Origin: UBA1189 sp045612065
GTDB lineage: Bacteria; Bacteroidota; Bacteroidia; Bacteroidales; Bacteroidaceae
Assembly: GCA_045612065.1 (NCBI GenBank)
Contig: JAZKYH010000059.1
Span: forward strand, 1 to 64,000
Reading direction: 5' to 3'
DNA: 64,000 nucleotides
This document shows, in pieces, positions 17,016 through 24,825 of the stretch (position 1 is the first letter of the stretch; every line of letters starts with the position of its first letter). The position numbers and the translations under genes were made by a program. A model generated the notes under the pieces. It searched no databases. It saw only the letters and a list, made by a program, of their open reading frames with translations, and was not told the origin of the DNA.

Positions 17016-17300
17016 ATGAGCAAGTTAATGACATTCAACGAATTGCGCAATCTTAAAGATTCATTGCCCGATGGTAGCATGCACCGTATCGCTGACGAAC
17101 TCGGTGTAAGCGTAGAAACTGTAAGAAATTTCTTCGGTGGCCAGAACTTCCAGGCTGGTCAGAGCGTAGGCATCCACCTAGAGCCGGGTCCTGACGGTGG
17201 TCTCGTACGCATCGATGACACTACAGTGCTTGACAAGGCGCTTGCTATCCTCGAGGAAGTAAAGGCAGCCGAGGCTCCTGCTGAAGAATCTGCAGAATAA
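17016..17300 (+). CDS. Small HTH DNA-binding protein conserved in Bacteroidetes
   Basis: A 94-residue protein with a helix-turn-helix-like centre (MHRIADELGVSVETVRNFFG, about residues 22-41), then a Gly-rich turn region and an acidic Ala/Glu tail. It resembles small abundant DNA-binding proteins annotated in Bacteroidales genomes; targets are unknown. It is followed by a clear terminator and separated from the PAP2 gene by 39 AT-rich bp. Confidence 0.8.
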   Translation: MSKLMTFNELRNLKDSLPDGSMHRIADELGVSVETVRNFFGGQNFQAGQSVGIHLEPGPDGGLVRIDDTTVLDKALAILEEVKAAEAPAEESAE

Positions 17301-17366
17301 GACACACTATATTTGATTCGTTCAAAGATAGTAAAGCACTTTTTGTTTTCATTTTTCATTTGTTTG

Positions 17367-17409
17367 AGAGTCCGTAACTGCAATTCTGCGGGATTGTGTG
17401 ACGGACTCT
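17367..17409 (+). terminator. Terminator after the small DNA-binding gene
   Basis: 9-bp arms AGAGTCCGT/ACGGACTCT (17367-17375 with 17401-17409), with an inner CAAT/ATTG pairing, followed by TCTTCTT. The U-tract is interrupted, so strength is moderate. Confidence 0.65.
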
Positions 17410-17446
17410 TCTTCTTAGCGATAAAATCAAAAACGATTCTTATCCC

Positions 17447-19945
17447 ATGAAACTGACGATTACCCTGCATTACAACACCCATTGGGGCGAAGATATACAT
17501 TTGGCGTTTAGCACCGTAAAGGATGTACATGGTGTGTCTACCGTTCCCATGCGAACGGATGGTAAGGGACATTGGTTTGTCACTGTAGAGGATGACTTCA
17601 AACCTTCGGCACCCTATACCTTTGTGGTGATTGAAAACCATGTCATCAAGCGCACAGAATGGCGTCATCATACCTTGCCCGACACCCTGCACGGGCATGT
17701 GTACATCAGCGACCATTGGTGCGATCGCTCTACACTTTCCCCCTTCTACTCGTCGGCTTTTACTAAGGCTATCTTCGCACATGAGATGCATAGCTATAAG
17801 GCTAAGGGAGATGCTGGAGTCTGCATCTGCTGCGAAGCTCCTACATTGCGTAAGAATCAGGTGTTGGCAGTGTGCGGTGACAAAGAATCGTTAGGCTCAT
17901 GGAATACCGACCAAGCCCGCATCATGGAGCCCCATGGTGCCGAGTGGCAGTTGTGGCTCACGAAGGAGGAGGTAGGCGAGCAGTCTGAGTTCAAGTTCGT
18001 TATCTTGGAAAGGACAACAGACAACGGTCAACAGACAGCGGCCAACTCTCAACTTTCATCTTTCAACTTTCAATTCGTTGCCTGGGAACTTGGCGACAAC
18101 CGCACTCTTCACATCGACCCCTATAGTGATGTCACCCTGCGTGTGTTGCGCACCTATGCTTTGCGCGACCCTCAGGAGCATTGGCGCGGAGCCGGTGTGG
18201 CCATCCCCGTATTCTCGCTCCGCTCGAAGAAGAGTTTCGGTATCGGTGAGTTCTCTGACATCCCTCTCATGGTAGACTGGGCAGCCAAGACAGGACAATG
18301 TTTCTTGCAACTGCTCCCCGTGAACGACACCACCATGAACCGCAACTGGCACGAGTCGTACCCCTACAATGCCATCTCATGCTTTGCCCTCAACCCCGCC
18401 TACATCCGCCTCGAAGAGGTGGGTGTGCTCTCCGACAAGGAGGCCATGAAGGCATTCCGCAAGCAACAGCGTGAGCTTAACAAACTCCCTCAGGTCGATT
18501 ACGACACCGTCATCACCGCCAAGTGGGACTATCTGCACCGTATCTTCGCTCAGGAGGGAGAGCGCACTTTGGCCTCGGCATCGTTCAAGCGTTTCTATGA
18601 GGACAACGAGTCGTGGTTGCGTCCTTATGCGGCTTACTGTTACCTGCGCGACAAGCACGGCACCCCCGACTACACACAGTGGGGCGATGATAGTGTCTAC
18701 AACGAAGACCATAATGAAATGGCAGCTCCTATCTACCTTTTCATCCAGTACCACCTCCACTTGCAACTCAAGCGTGCGGCAGACTATGCCCATCAGCATG
18801 GCGTAGTGCTCAAGGGCGACATACCCATCGGCATCAGCCGCACCAGTGTCGAGGCATGGTGTCATCCGGGACTCTTCTGCTTGGAGAGTCAGGCTGGTGC
18901 TCCGCCCGATGCCTTTGCACGTGACGGACAGAACTGGGGCTTCCCCACCTACAACTGGCCTGCTATGGCGGCCGAGCGCTACCACTGGTTTGCCCAGCGC
19001 TTCACCAAGATGGCCGACTACTTCGATGCCTACCGCATCGACCATCTCCTGGGCTTCTTCCGCATCTGGGAGATTCCCAGCTGCACCAAGAGCGGTTTGT
19101 TGGGACATTTCAATCCAGCCATGCCTCTCACTCCCGAGGAGATAGTATCTAGTGGCATTGCCTTCTACAAGGAACGTCATGCCATGCCCTTTACTCCGAG
19201 CGATGAGACCGACGTGCTCTTCGTCGAGGACCCCTATCAGCCCGGCGCCTATCATCCCCGCATCAACGGCTTCGAGACTGAGTCGTTCAAGGCTATGCCC
19301 GAGCATGAGCGCCGTGCCTTCTATGCTCTGCACGACCATTTCTACTATCACCGCCACAACGACTTCTGGTATACCGAGGCCATGAAGAAGTTGCCCGCCC
19401 TCGTCGACAGCACCGACATGCTCGTCTGCGGTGAGGACCTCGGTATGATACCCGCTTGCGTGCCTGCCGTGATGAGCGAACTTCGCATCCTCTCGCTTGA
19501 GATACAGCGTATGCCCAAGGCCTACGGGTGCAGTGTGGACAATCCGGCCAACTATCCCTACTACTCGGTGTGCACCACCTCGACCCACGACATGAGCGGC
19601 ATCCGTGGCTGGTGGCAAGAGGACCCCTCGCTCACGCAACACTTCTGGAGCGAGATGTTGCATCAGCGTGGTAAGGCCCCCGTCGATTGCGAGGCATGGA
19701 TATGCGAGAACATCGTGCGCCAGCATCTCGAGTCGCCCGCCATGCTCACCATTCTTCCTTTGCAGGACTGGATGTCCATCGATGAGCATTTGCGTTATGC
19801 CGACCCCAGTTTCGAGCGTATCAACGTACCCGCCAACCCCTTCAACTATTGGCGCTACCGCATGCACCTCACCCTTGAGGAGTTGCTCGAAGCCGACGAC
19901 TTCAACCGTCAGGTGCGTCGTCTCGTAGGGCAGAGTGGGCGATAG
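17447..19945 (+). CDS. malQ: 4-alpha-glucanotransferase with N-terminal starch-binding domains
   Basis: An 832-residue GH77 amylomaltase that disproportionates maltodextrins. Two CBM20-like domains precede the catalytic barrel (about 1-105 and 120-225), the arrangement of plant DPE2 and Bacteroides homologues. Catalytic elements are DAYRIDHLLGFFRIWEIP (nucleophile Asp), CGEDLGMIP (acid/base Glu) and STHDMSGIRGWW. In the second CBM20, residues about 188-210 (TTDNGQQTAANSQLSSFNFQ) are encoded by DNA that matches the intergenic phrase repeats of this window, an apparent in-frame insertion. It works with glycogen phosphorylase on alpha-glucans. Confidence 0.93.
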   Translation: MKLTITLHYNTHWGEDIHLAFSTVKDVHGVSTVPMRTDGKGHWFVTVEDDFKPSAPYTFVVIENHVIKRTEWRHHTLPDTLHGHVYISDHWCDRSTLSPFYSSAFTKAIFAHEMHSYKAKGDAGVCICCEAPTLRKNQVLAVCGDKESLGSWNTDQARIMEPHGAEWQLWLTKEEVGEQSEFKFVILERTTDNGQQTAANSQLSSFNFQFVAWELGDNRTLHIDPYSDVTLRVLRTYALRDPQEHWRGAGVAIPVFSLRSKKSFGIGEFSDIPLMVDWAAKTGQCFLQLLPVNDTTMNRNWHESYPYNAISCFALNPAYIRLEEVGVLSDKEAMKAFRKQQRELNKLPQVDYDTVITAKWDYLHRIFAQEGERTLASASFKRFYEDNESWLRPYAAYCYLRDKHGTPDYTQWGDDSVYNEDHNEMAAPIYLFIQYHLHLQLKRAADYAHQHGVVLKGDIPIGISRTSVEAWCHPGLFCLESQAGAPPDAFARDGQNWGFPTYNWPAMAAERYHWFAQRFTKMADYFDAYRIDHLLGFFRIWEIPSCTKSGLLGHFNPAMPLTPEEIVSSGIAFYKERHAMPFTPSDETDVLFVEDPYQPGAYHPRINGFETESFKAMPEHERRAFYALHDHFYYHRHNDFWYTEAMKKLPALVDSTDMLVCGEDLGMIPACVPAVMSELRILSLEIQRMPKAYGCSVDNPANYPYYSVCTTSTHDMSGIRGWWQEDPSLTQHFWSEMLHQRGKAPVDCEAWICENIVRQHLESPAMLTILPLQDWMSIDEHLRYADPSFERINVPANPFNYWRYRMHLTLEELLEADDFNRQVRRLVGQSGR
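18010..18075. repeat. Phrase repeat inside the malQ coding region
   Basis: The segment combines two phrases seen elsewhere in non-coding DNA: GACAACAGACAACGGTCAAC-type (compare 55245-55325 and 7479-7520) and CTTTCATCTTTCAACTTTC-type (compare the minus strand at 26297-26405). It is in frame and free of stops. Confidence 0.6.
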
Positions 19946-19984
19946 CCGCGTTACCTCACCCCCCCCGACCTAACTCTAATGACC

Positions 19985-21469
19985 ATGAAAATAAAATTTA
20001 TCGTAGCACTCAGTATAGCGCTTGTCGGTCTTACCGCCAAGGCCGACACCTATCTGCTCACCTTGCAGGAGAGCATCGAGTTGGCCAAGGAGAAGAGCTA
20101 TACCATGCGCAACTTGAAGGAGAACCTCAAGATTGCCGAATACAACTTGAAGTCGGCCACCAGCAGTCTGAAGACCCACATCGACTTCAGTCTCACGATG
20201 CCCGAGTTTAACCAGACCGTCCGCACATGGGACGACACCACGGGTGTGTCGTTCTACTCCATCAAGCGTATGGACTATGGAGGCATGGTGACGATAAACC
20301 AACCCCTCATCACGAATGGTAACATCTATTGGGAGACAGGACTCAACAGCTACGATGATTTCTATAACCAAGATCGCTCGGCGACGTTCAACACCCGCCT
20401 TCGTCTGCGTCAGCCCATCGATGCTCTCTACGGATACAATGCCATACGCTCGTCGTTGAAGTCGGCACGGCTCGATTATGAACGCACCAACAAGTCGATT
20501 CGTCGCGAAGAACTCAATCTGGAATATCGCGTTAGCAGTAGCTACTACAATCTGCTGTCGTTGCAGCGCAGCACCGAGATTGCCCTGCTCGACTATGAGC
20601 GGCAGACCGAGGCCAACGAGATAGCACAGAACAAATATGCATCGGGACTCATCCGCGAGGTGGATGCCTTGCAGATGGAGGTCGACCTTGCCGAAGCGCA
20701 GAACAGCTACGAGATGGCACTCATCAATATGGAGTCGGCACTTAATAGCTTCAAGGAACTCCTCGGAATAGAGTTGACCGACAGCGTAGCGCTGAAAGAC
20801 GAACTGAAGTACAGCGTTGTAACTGTCGATGCCGACAAGGCTGTGGAATATGCTTTGAAGAACCGTACCGAACTGCGCGAACGAGACATAGCCATCGAAC
20901 AGCAAGAGATGAGCATTCGTCAGCGCAAGGCAGAGGGCATGGTGCGTGGTTACTTCGATGCCTATGTGCAAAAGACCGGAACGAGCATGGGCGACATGAG
21001 TACAGCCACCTATGGTAGCACCCTGCACCACTCAGCTACCGACTTTATGGACCGTCCCATCAACTATGGAGTAGGGGTTACGCTCAGTGTGCCTCTTCTC
21101 GACTGGGGTGAGAACAAGGCCCGCGTGCGTGCAGCCGAGGCTCGCCAACGGCAGAACTTCTTGGAGAAGGAGCAGTTGGAACGTTCCATCGAGACCGAGA
21201 CCCGCAACGCTGTGGCACAGCTCAACAACAACCTCAAGCGTTTGCAATTGCTCGAAAAGAACATCGTCATTGCCGAGAAGAGCTTTGCCATCACCCTCCA
21301 GCGCTTCACCGATGGCGACATCGACAGCCAGACGCTGGCTCTCGAGCGCAATCGTCTCAACAGTGCCTATCGCAACCACCTGAGTGCCTACATCGCCTAC
21401 CAGCTCAGCCTTGCCGATATCATGCGCAAAACGCTCTATGACTTTGAGAAGAACGAGCCATTGATGTGA
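19985..21469 (+). CDS. TolC-like outer membrane efflux protein
   Basis: A 494-residue outer membrane factor: a signal peptide (KFIVALSIALVGLTAKA), then two repeats of long alpha-helical regions with beta-strand segments typical of the OEP family (LTLQESIELAKEKSY; ALNSFKELLGIEL; GVGVTLSVPLLDWGENKARV). Such proteins form the exit duct of tripartite exporters, but no membrane-fusion or inner-membrane component lies next to it. An ATG at 19979 is also possible; the one at 19985 leads directly into the signal peptide. The 39-bp gap after malQ contains an 8-C homopolymer. Confidence 0.9.
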   Translation: MKIKFIVALSIALVGLTAKADTYLLTLQESIELAKEKSYTMRNLKENLKIAEYNLKSATSSLKTHIDFSLTMPEFNQTVRTWDDTTGVSFYSIKRMDYGGMVTINQPLITNGNIYWETGLNSYDDFYNQDRSATFNTRLRLRQPIDALYGYNAIRSSLKSARLDYERTNKSIRREELNLEYRVSSSYYNLLSLQRSTEIALLDYERQTEANEIAQNKYASGLIREVDALQMEVDLAEAQNSYEMALINMESALNSFKELLGIELTDSVALKDELKYSVVTVDADKAVEYALKNRTELRERDIAIEQQEMSIRQRKAEGMVRGYFDAYVQKTGTSMGDMSTATYGSTLHHSATDFMDRPINYGVGVTLSVPLLDWGENKARVRAAEARQRQNFLEKEQLERSIETETRNAVAQLNNNLKRLQLLEKNIVIAEKSFAITLQRFTDGDIDSQTLALERNRLNSAYRNHLSAYIAYQLSLADIMRKTLYDFEKNEPLM

Positions 21470-21490
21470 AAAATAGGTCAAAGTCCTCAG

Positions 21491-21535
21491 AATTGGAGCT
21501 GTCCGTTAGAAAAATCGGACAGCTCCAATTTTTTT
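21491..21535 (+). terminator. Terminator after the TolC-like gene
   Basis: A perfect 15-bp stem (21491-21505 with 21516-21530) with the loop TTAGAAAAAT and a following T-tract, 22 nt after the stop codon. The loop and 3' flank recur at 51181-51262 with a different stem sequence. Confidence 0.92.
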
Positions 21536-21547
21536 ATCAGACGGCTC
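21516..21547. repeat. 32-nt segment repeated at 51231
   Basis: Identical to 51231-51262 except for one base. It contains CAGCTCCAATTTTTTTATC, and shorter copies of GCTCCAATTTT follow at both loci. Confidence 0.85.
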
Positions 21548-21599
21548 TGGCAAAATTATTGTACAGCTCCAATTTTCCTGACATATGTGGAGTTACCTC

Positions 21600-21683
21600 A
21601 CCGCGATAGCTATCGAGGACTGACGCAGTAGCTACTGAGGAGTATCTCAATAGCTACCGAGGAGCACCGCGGTAGCTAATGAC
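21600..21683. repeat. Four imperfect tandem copies of a ~21-bp unit
   Basis: The unit is built around TAGCTAxxGAGGA (GATAGCTATCGAGGAC, GTAGCTACTGAGGAG, ATAGCTACCGAGGAG, GTAGCTAATGACG). It is not coding in any frame and shows no link to a known element. Confidence 0.75.
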
Positions 21684-21725
21684 GCAAACTTTACACTAAC
21701 AATCTGCAAGTTCTGCTTTGATATT

Positions 21726-21894
21726 GGCAATAATATAGCAGTTGTCCAACAAGGCTTTCCCCCGCGATGTTGTCATCCTGACAGAGCGCAGCGACGAAGG
21801 ATCCCGCGCAAGTCTCAAGCAGAGTCCACTGCGAGACTTTTCGCTGCGCTCAAAATGACACGAGATGTTTTTGGACAATATCTATATTATTACC
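21726..21894. mobile_element. MITE-like inverted-repeat element, copy 1
   Basis: A 169-bp palindromic unit with 23-bp terminal inverted repeats (21726-21748 and 21872-21894, 19 of 23 matching). Internally it has TGTCATCCTGAC/AAAATGACA ends and a long hairpin (GCGCAGCGA with TCGCTGCGC; AAGTCTC with GAGACTT). Its minus strand encodes the spurious peptide CHFERSEKS, a hallmark of widespread non-coding dispersed repeats. No transposase is present. A diverged copy lies at 54435-54627. Confidence 0.7.
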
Positions 21895-21896
21895 AA

Positions 21897-21923
21897 GAAA
21901 AAAGAACTCATCGGAGCTCTTTT
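21897..21923 (+). terminator. Short hairpin next to the MITE-like element
   Basis: AAAAAGAACTC pairs with GAGCTCTTTTT across a 4-nt loop (one mismatch) and ends in T residues. It could terminate transcription in either direction; no gene is directly upstream. Confidence 0.4.
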
Positions 21924-21979
21924 TCAGAATAATATCGTAACTTTGCACCATCTCTATGCCGATGCCTTAATTCATGTAT

Positions 21980-22310
21980 TCAGATTAAGGAGGTAGGGTG
22001 GGGATGATATTTTAGAAAGGCGTTTACTTGGCGCTTTGGTTTTGACGTTCTAAGAACTTCGCAACTTCTAAACAGTTTGTCAATAACAAAGCAACGGTAG
22101 ATGCTACGGGATATGTCTATTATATCCGCTTGTCTATGCTGCATCCAAGCAAAAGGGGTGCGTGTATAGCCGTAGTTGTATATATGCATATCGGCGTGGG
22201 GTCTGCGTTGCTCGTTTCGACAAACTGGGCAATGCGAAGGCCTTTAGAACGTGAGACGAGTAACAGGTACAGGTTCTCACGCTTTTCTTTTATATATAGG
22301 TATAACCGCC
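21980..22310 (+). ncRNA. Candidate structured leader or non-coding RNA upstream of the BspA-like gene
   Basis: A 330-bp stretch of balanced composition with no convincing gene. It ends in a hairpin (CGTGAGA near 22250 with TCTCACG near 22287) followed by a pyrimidine/T-rich tract. From memory, short peptides translated from similar DNA (minus strand: HPHPTSLI, RTPFAWMQHRQ) occur as hypothetical ORFs in many Bacteroidales genomes, which suggests nucleotide-level conservation; I could not verify this. It may be a leader RNA for the gene at 22374 or an independent RNA. Confidence 0.4.
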
Positions 22311-22373
22311 GAATCTGGAGAACTTATAGGCAAAGAATGATAAACGAATTAATCATTTCAAAATATAAGTTCT

Positions 22374-24554
22374 ATGTTTACACAACGCATTAAACATTGT
22401 TTGGCTACCATAGCCGTGCTATTCTGCAACTTAGCAGTAAGTGCTCATGACTTTGAGGTGGATGGTATTTATTACAATATCACCTCCTCTGACGACTTGA
22501 CGGTGGCGGTGAGATATAGAGGGAATAATTATGATACATACTCTAATGAATACAGCGAGGATGTTGTCATTCCCTCTACAGTTAGCTATGACAGTACTAC
22601 GTATAGTGTAACTTCTATAGGTAGTTCTGCTTTCCGTAATTGCTGTGGCCTCACCTCTGTAATCATTCCAGAGAGCGTAACGAAAATAGGGGAATATGCT
22701 TTCTGTGAATGCATTGGACTCACTAACATTACCATACCCAAGAACGTGACGAGCATAATGAATTATGCATTCGATGGTTGTAAAGGACTGAAAAAAATAG
22801 TAATAGAAGATTGTGATGAGAAGTTATCGTTAGGCTATAATTATGATGGCAATAATGGCGGCAGTGGAATGTGGGGACCAGCTATGGGTGAAGGATTGTT
22901 TTATGATTGTCCGCTGGAGTTTATCTATTTGGGGCGTTGTTTAAGTTATAAAACTGATGCTGTATATGGATATTCTCCTTTTAGAGGAAAAACGACGTTG
23001 AAATCTATAGAAATTGGGCGTGATGTTACTACTATAGGGGCTTATGCTTTTTCTGGTTGTCGTTACTTGTCTACTGTTACTATTCCAGAAAAGGTTTCTT
23101 CTATAGGATATGGGGCTTTCTCCGATTGTAAAGAAATCAAAAGTGTTTGCATGCTGAATTCATGGGCTATAACATACGATGAATCGATTTTTCATGTAGA
23201 TGTTTACAATAATGCAGTATTATATGTTCCCGAAGGTAGTGAACGGGCATATTCAAAGTCTATACCCTGGTCAAATTTCTATATAGAATCGGTAAAGGCA
23301 TTTAGTATAACTTATATGGTAGGAGAAAAAGTTTATAAAACAGTGACGTTGGAGGTTGGTACGGAAATAGTATTGCCAGATGCACCAACTAAAGAGGGAT
23401 ATACTTTCGTTGGGTGGGAAGATGTTCCTACTATTATGCCTGCTGAGGATGTTGAGGTACATGCTTCATTTACTCCAAATAGCTATACCGTTACCTTTAA
23501 GGCTAATGGAACTATCGTAGCATCAGAGTCGCTTATCTATGGTAGCACTATCGTAGCACCTGCAGCTCCGAAAGTTGAGGGTTATACTTTTGTAGAGTGG
23601 GCAGGCTTACTTACTACTGTTCCTGCTCGTGATGTTGAGTTTGTTGCGGTATATGGAGAGAATGTGTATATGGTAGAGGAAGTCACCTTGAACCAAAACA
23701 CAGCGACGATTACTAAAGGTGAGACATTGATACTTACTGCTACTGTGACTCCTGCGAATGCGACAGATTCTTCAATTTCTTGGAGCAGTAGCAATACTAA
23801 TGTCGCCACCGTGGATAACAATGGTAAAGTGACTGCTATAGCTTCTGGTTATGCTACTATTACAGCTACGGCTAATGATGGTAGCGGAGTGAGTGCATCG
23901 TGCGAGGTAGCCGTAGAGCAGCCCTATGTTGATTACGTCACCATCACCATCAACCAATATGGCAGTGCCACCTATAGCTCGGAGTATGCACTCGACTTCA
24001 CCGAAGTGGCTGGGCTGAAGGCTTATGTGGCCACAGGTTATAACTACCTTACGGGAGAGGTGACGCTACTTCGCGTGCGTGCAGTCGATGGTGGCACAGG
24101 ACTGCTCGTTAAGGGTACGCCAGGCGTGTCGTATGAGGTGCCCGTGATAGAGTTTACTGCCAACCGCACACTCAATATGCTTGTGCCTACTCTCAGACCT
24201 AATAAGACTTCGGTGAATGGCTATAGCGATGATGGTAAGTATGCCAACTACAAGTACACGGTGGTCAAGAGTCAGAGCCCTGAACCTTTGTTCTACCAGT
24301 TTGAAGATGGCTCTACATTGAGTGCCGGCAAGGCCTACCTGCAGATACCCGTGGCATGGCTGTCCGCAACGGAGACTCGTGTTATCCGTTACCGCTTCGA
24401 TGAAGGAGAGGGTGAAGACGACACCACTTCAATAGACAATTCAGAAATCAGAAATCAGAATTCAGAACTCATCTACGACCTCATGGGTCGCCGTGTGTTG
24501 GAACCCAAGAAGGGAGAGATGTATATCATCGACGGACGTAAAGTAATATACTAA
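22374..24554 (+). CDS. BspA-type leucine-rich repeat surface protein with Ig-like domains
   Basis: A 726-residue secreted protein. After a signal peptide (IKHCLATIAVLFCNLAVSA) come BspA-type LRR_5 repeats (about 60-300; AFRNCCGLTSVIIPESVTKI), two InlB/Flg_new-type beta repeats (about 310-435; AAPKVEGYTFVEWA), a group 2 bacterial Ig-like domain (about 440-525; SSSNTNVATVDNNGKVTAI), and a C-terminal module ending in YDLMGRRV...YIIDGRKVIY, the form typical of Prevotella-type secreted proteins. Such proteins bind host or other bacterial surfaces. Just before the C-terminal motif, residues NSEIRNQNSEL are encoded by a phrase repeat (24432-24470). The 5' two thirds is more AT-rich than the neighbours, possibly a sign of transfer or relaxed composition. 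Confidence 0.88.
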   Translation: MFTQRIKHCLATIAVLFCNLAVSAHDFEVDGIYYNITSSDDLTVAVRYRGNNYDTYSNEYSEDVVIPSTVSYDSTTYSVTSIGSSAFRNCCGLTSVIIPESVTKIGEYAFCECIGLTNITIPKNVTSIMNYAFDGCKGLKKIVIEDCDEKLSLGYNYDGNNGGSGMWGPAMGEGLFYDCPLEFIYLGRCLSYKTDAVYGYSPFRGKTTLKSIEIGRDVTTIGAYAFSGCRYLSTVTIPEKVSSIGYGAFSDCKEIKSVCMLNSWAITYDESIFHVDVYNNAVLYVPEGSERAYSKSIPWSNFYIESVKAFSITYMVGEKVYKTVTLEVGTEIVLPDAPTKEGYTFVGWEDVPTIMPAEDVEVHASFTPNSYTVTFKANGTIVASESLIYGSTIVAPAAPKVEGYTFVEWAGLLTTVPARDVEFVAVYGENVYMVEEVTLNQNTATITKGETLILTATVTPANATDSSISWSSSNTNVATVDNNGKVTAIASGYATITATANDGSGVSASCEVAVEQPYVDYVTITINQYGSATYSSEYALDFTEVAGLKAYVATGYNYLTGEVTLLRVRAVDGGTGLLVKGTPGVSYEVPVIEFTANRTLNMLVPTLRPNKTSVNGYSDDGKYANYKYTVVKSQSPEPLFYQFEDGSTLSAGKAYLQIPVAWLSATETRVIRYRFDEGEGEDDTTSIDNSEIRNQNSELIYDLMGRRVLEPKKGEMYIIDGRKVIY
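24432..24470. repeat. Phrase repeat inside the BspA-like gene
   Basis: CAGAAATCAGAAATCAGAAT-type sequence, matching on the opposite strand the rnfE-rnfA junction at 58385-58425 (TTTCTGATTT words). It is in frame between the last domain and the C-terminal motif. Confidence 0.6.
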
Positions 24555-24578
24555 GAACAATAACTCTAAAAATACATA

Positions 24579-24764
24579 ATGAAAATGACAAGGCAGAAAT
24601 ACATTGCACCCCAAGTGGAGATTGTAGAGTTTGATGTTAGAGAAACAATACTTGCCGCATCAGGCGAAACAGATAATGCAGGTACAGGCTCAGGTTCTGC
24701 AGGTGACGAAACAGAAGACTTGTCCACAACCAAGCGCGGTACTTGGGGAAACCTGTGGAATTAA
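24579..24764 (+). CDS. Small 61-residue peptide, leader-like N-terminus and Gly/Trp tail
   Basis: MKMTRQKYIAPQVEIVEFDV, then RETILAASGETDNAGTGSGS, an acidic segment and the tail KRGTWGNLWN. Small Bacteroidales proteins with the pattern 'KYxxPxxExxxF...L..SG' are common and uncharacterised; some look like precursor peptides, but no modifying enzyme is nearby. It starts 24 bp after the BspA-like gene and is closed by a perfect terminator, so it is likely co-transcribed with it. ATGs at 24579 and 24585 are both possible. Confidence 0.6.
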   Translation: MKMTRQKYIAPQVEIVEFDVRETILAASGETDNAGTGSGSAGDETEDLSTTKRGTWGNLWN

Positions 24765-24782
24765 GATTTGGCAGGTAAGAAA

Positions 24783-24825
24783 GGAAAGGGGTGTTTGGAT
24801 TGCCAAACACCCCTTTCCTGTATTT
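24783..24825 (+). terminator. Terminator after the small peptide gene
   Basis: A perfect 16-bp stem (24783-24798 with 24803-24818), ATTG loop, then TGTATTTT. Confidence 0.9.

Noticed and set aside
18377..19867. Minus-strand open frame of 496 codons opposite malQ
   Set aside because: The plus-strand frame has intact GH77 catalytic motifs; the antisense frame has Val/Gly/His-rich composition typical of shadows.
19985..21469. TolC-like gene considered as part of a complete efflux operon
   Set aside because: No HlyD/AcrA or RND/ABC component lies next to it; the flanks are malQ and non-coding repeats.
21696..21878. 60-codon ORF beginning MSKNISCHFERSEKS
   Set aside because: It is the spurious translation of a palindromic dispersed repeat, not a gene.
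21980..22189. 69-codon minus-strand ORF (RTPFAWMQHRQ, HPHPTSLI)
   Set aside because: Protein-like recurrence is better explained by conservation of an underlying non-coding element; no ribosome site or domain supports it.
22374..24764. BspA-like gene plus small peptide considered as a toxin-immunity or RiPP system
   Set aside because: No modifying enzyme, protease, transporter or toxin domain is adjacent; only co-transcription is supported.
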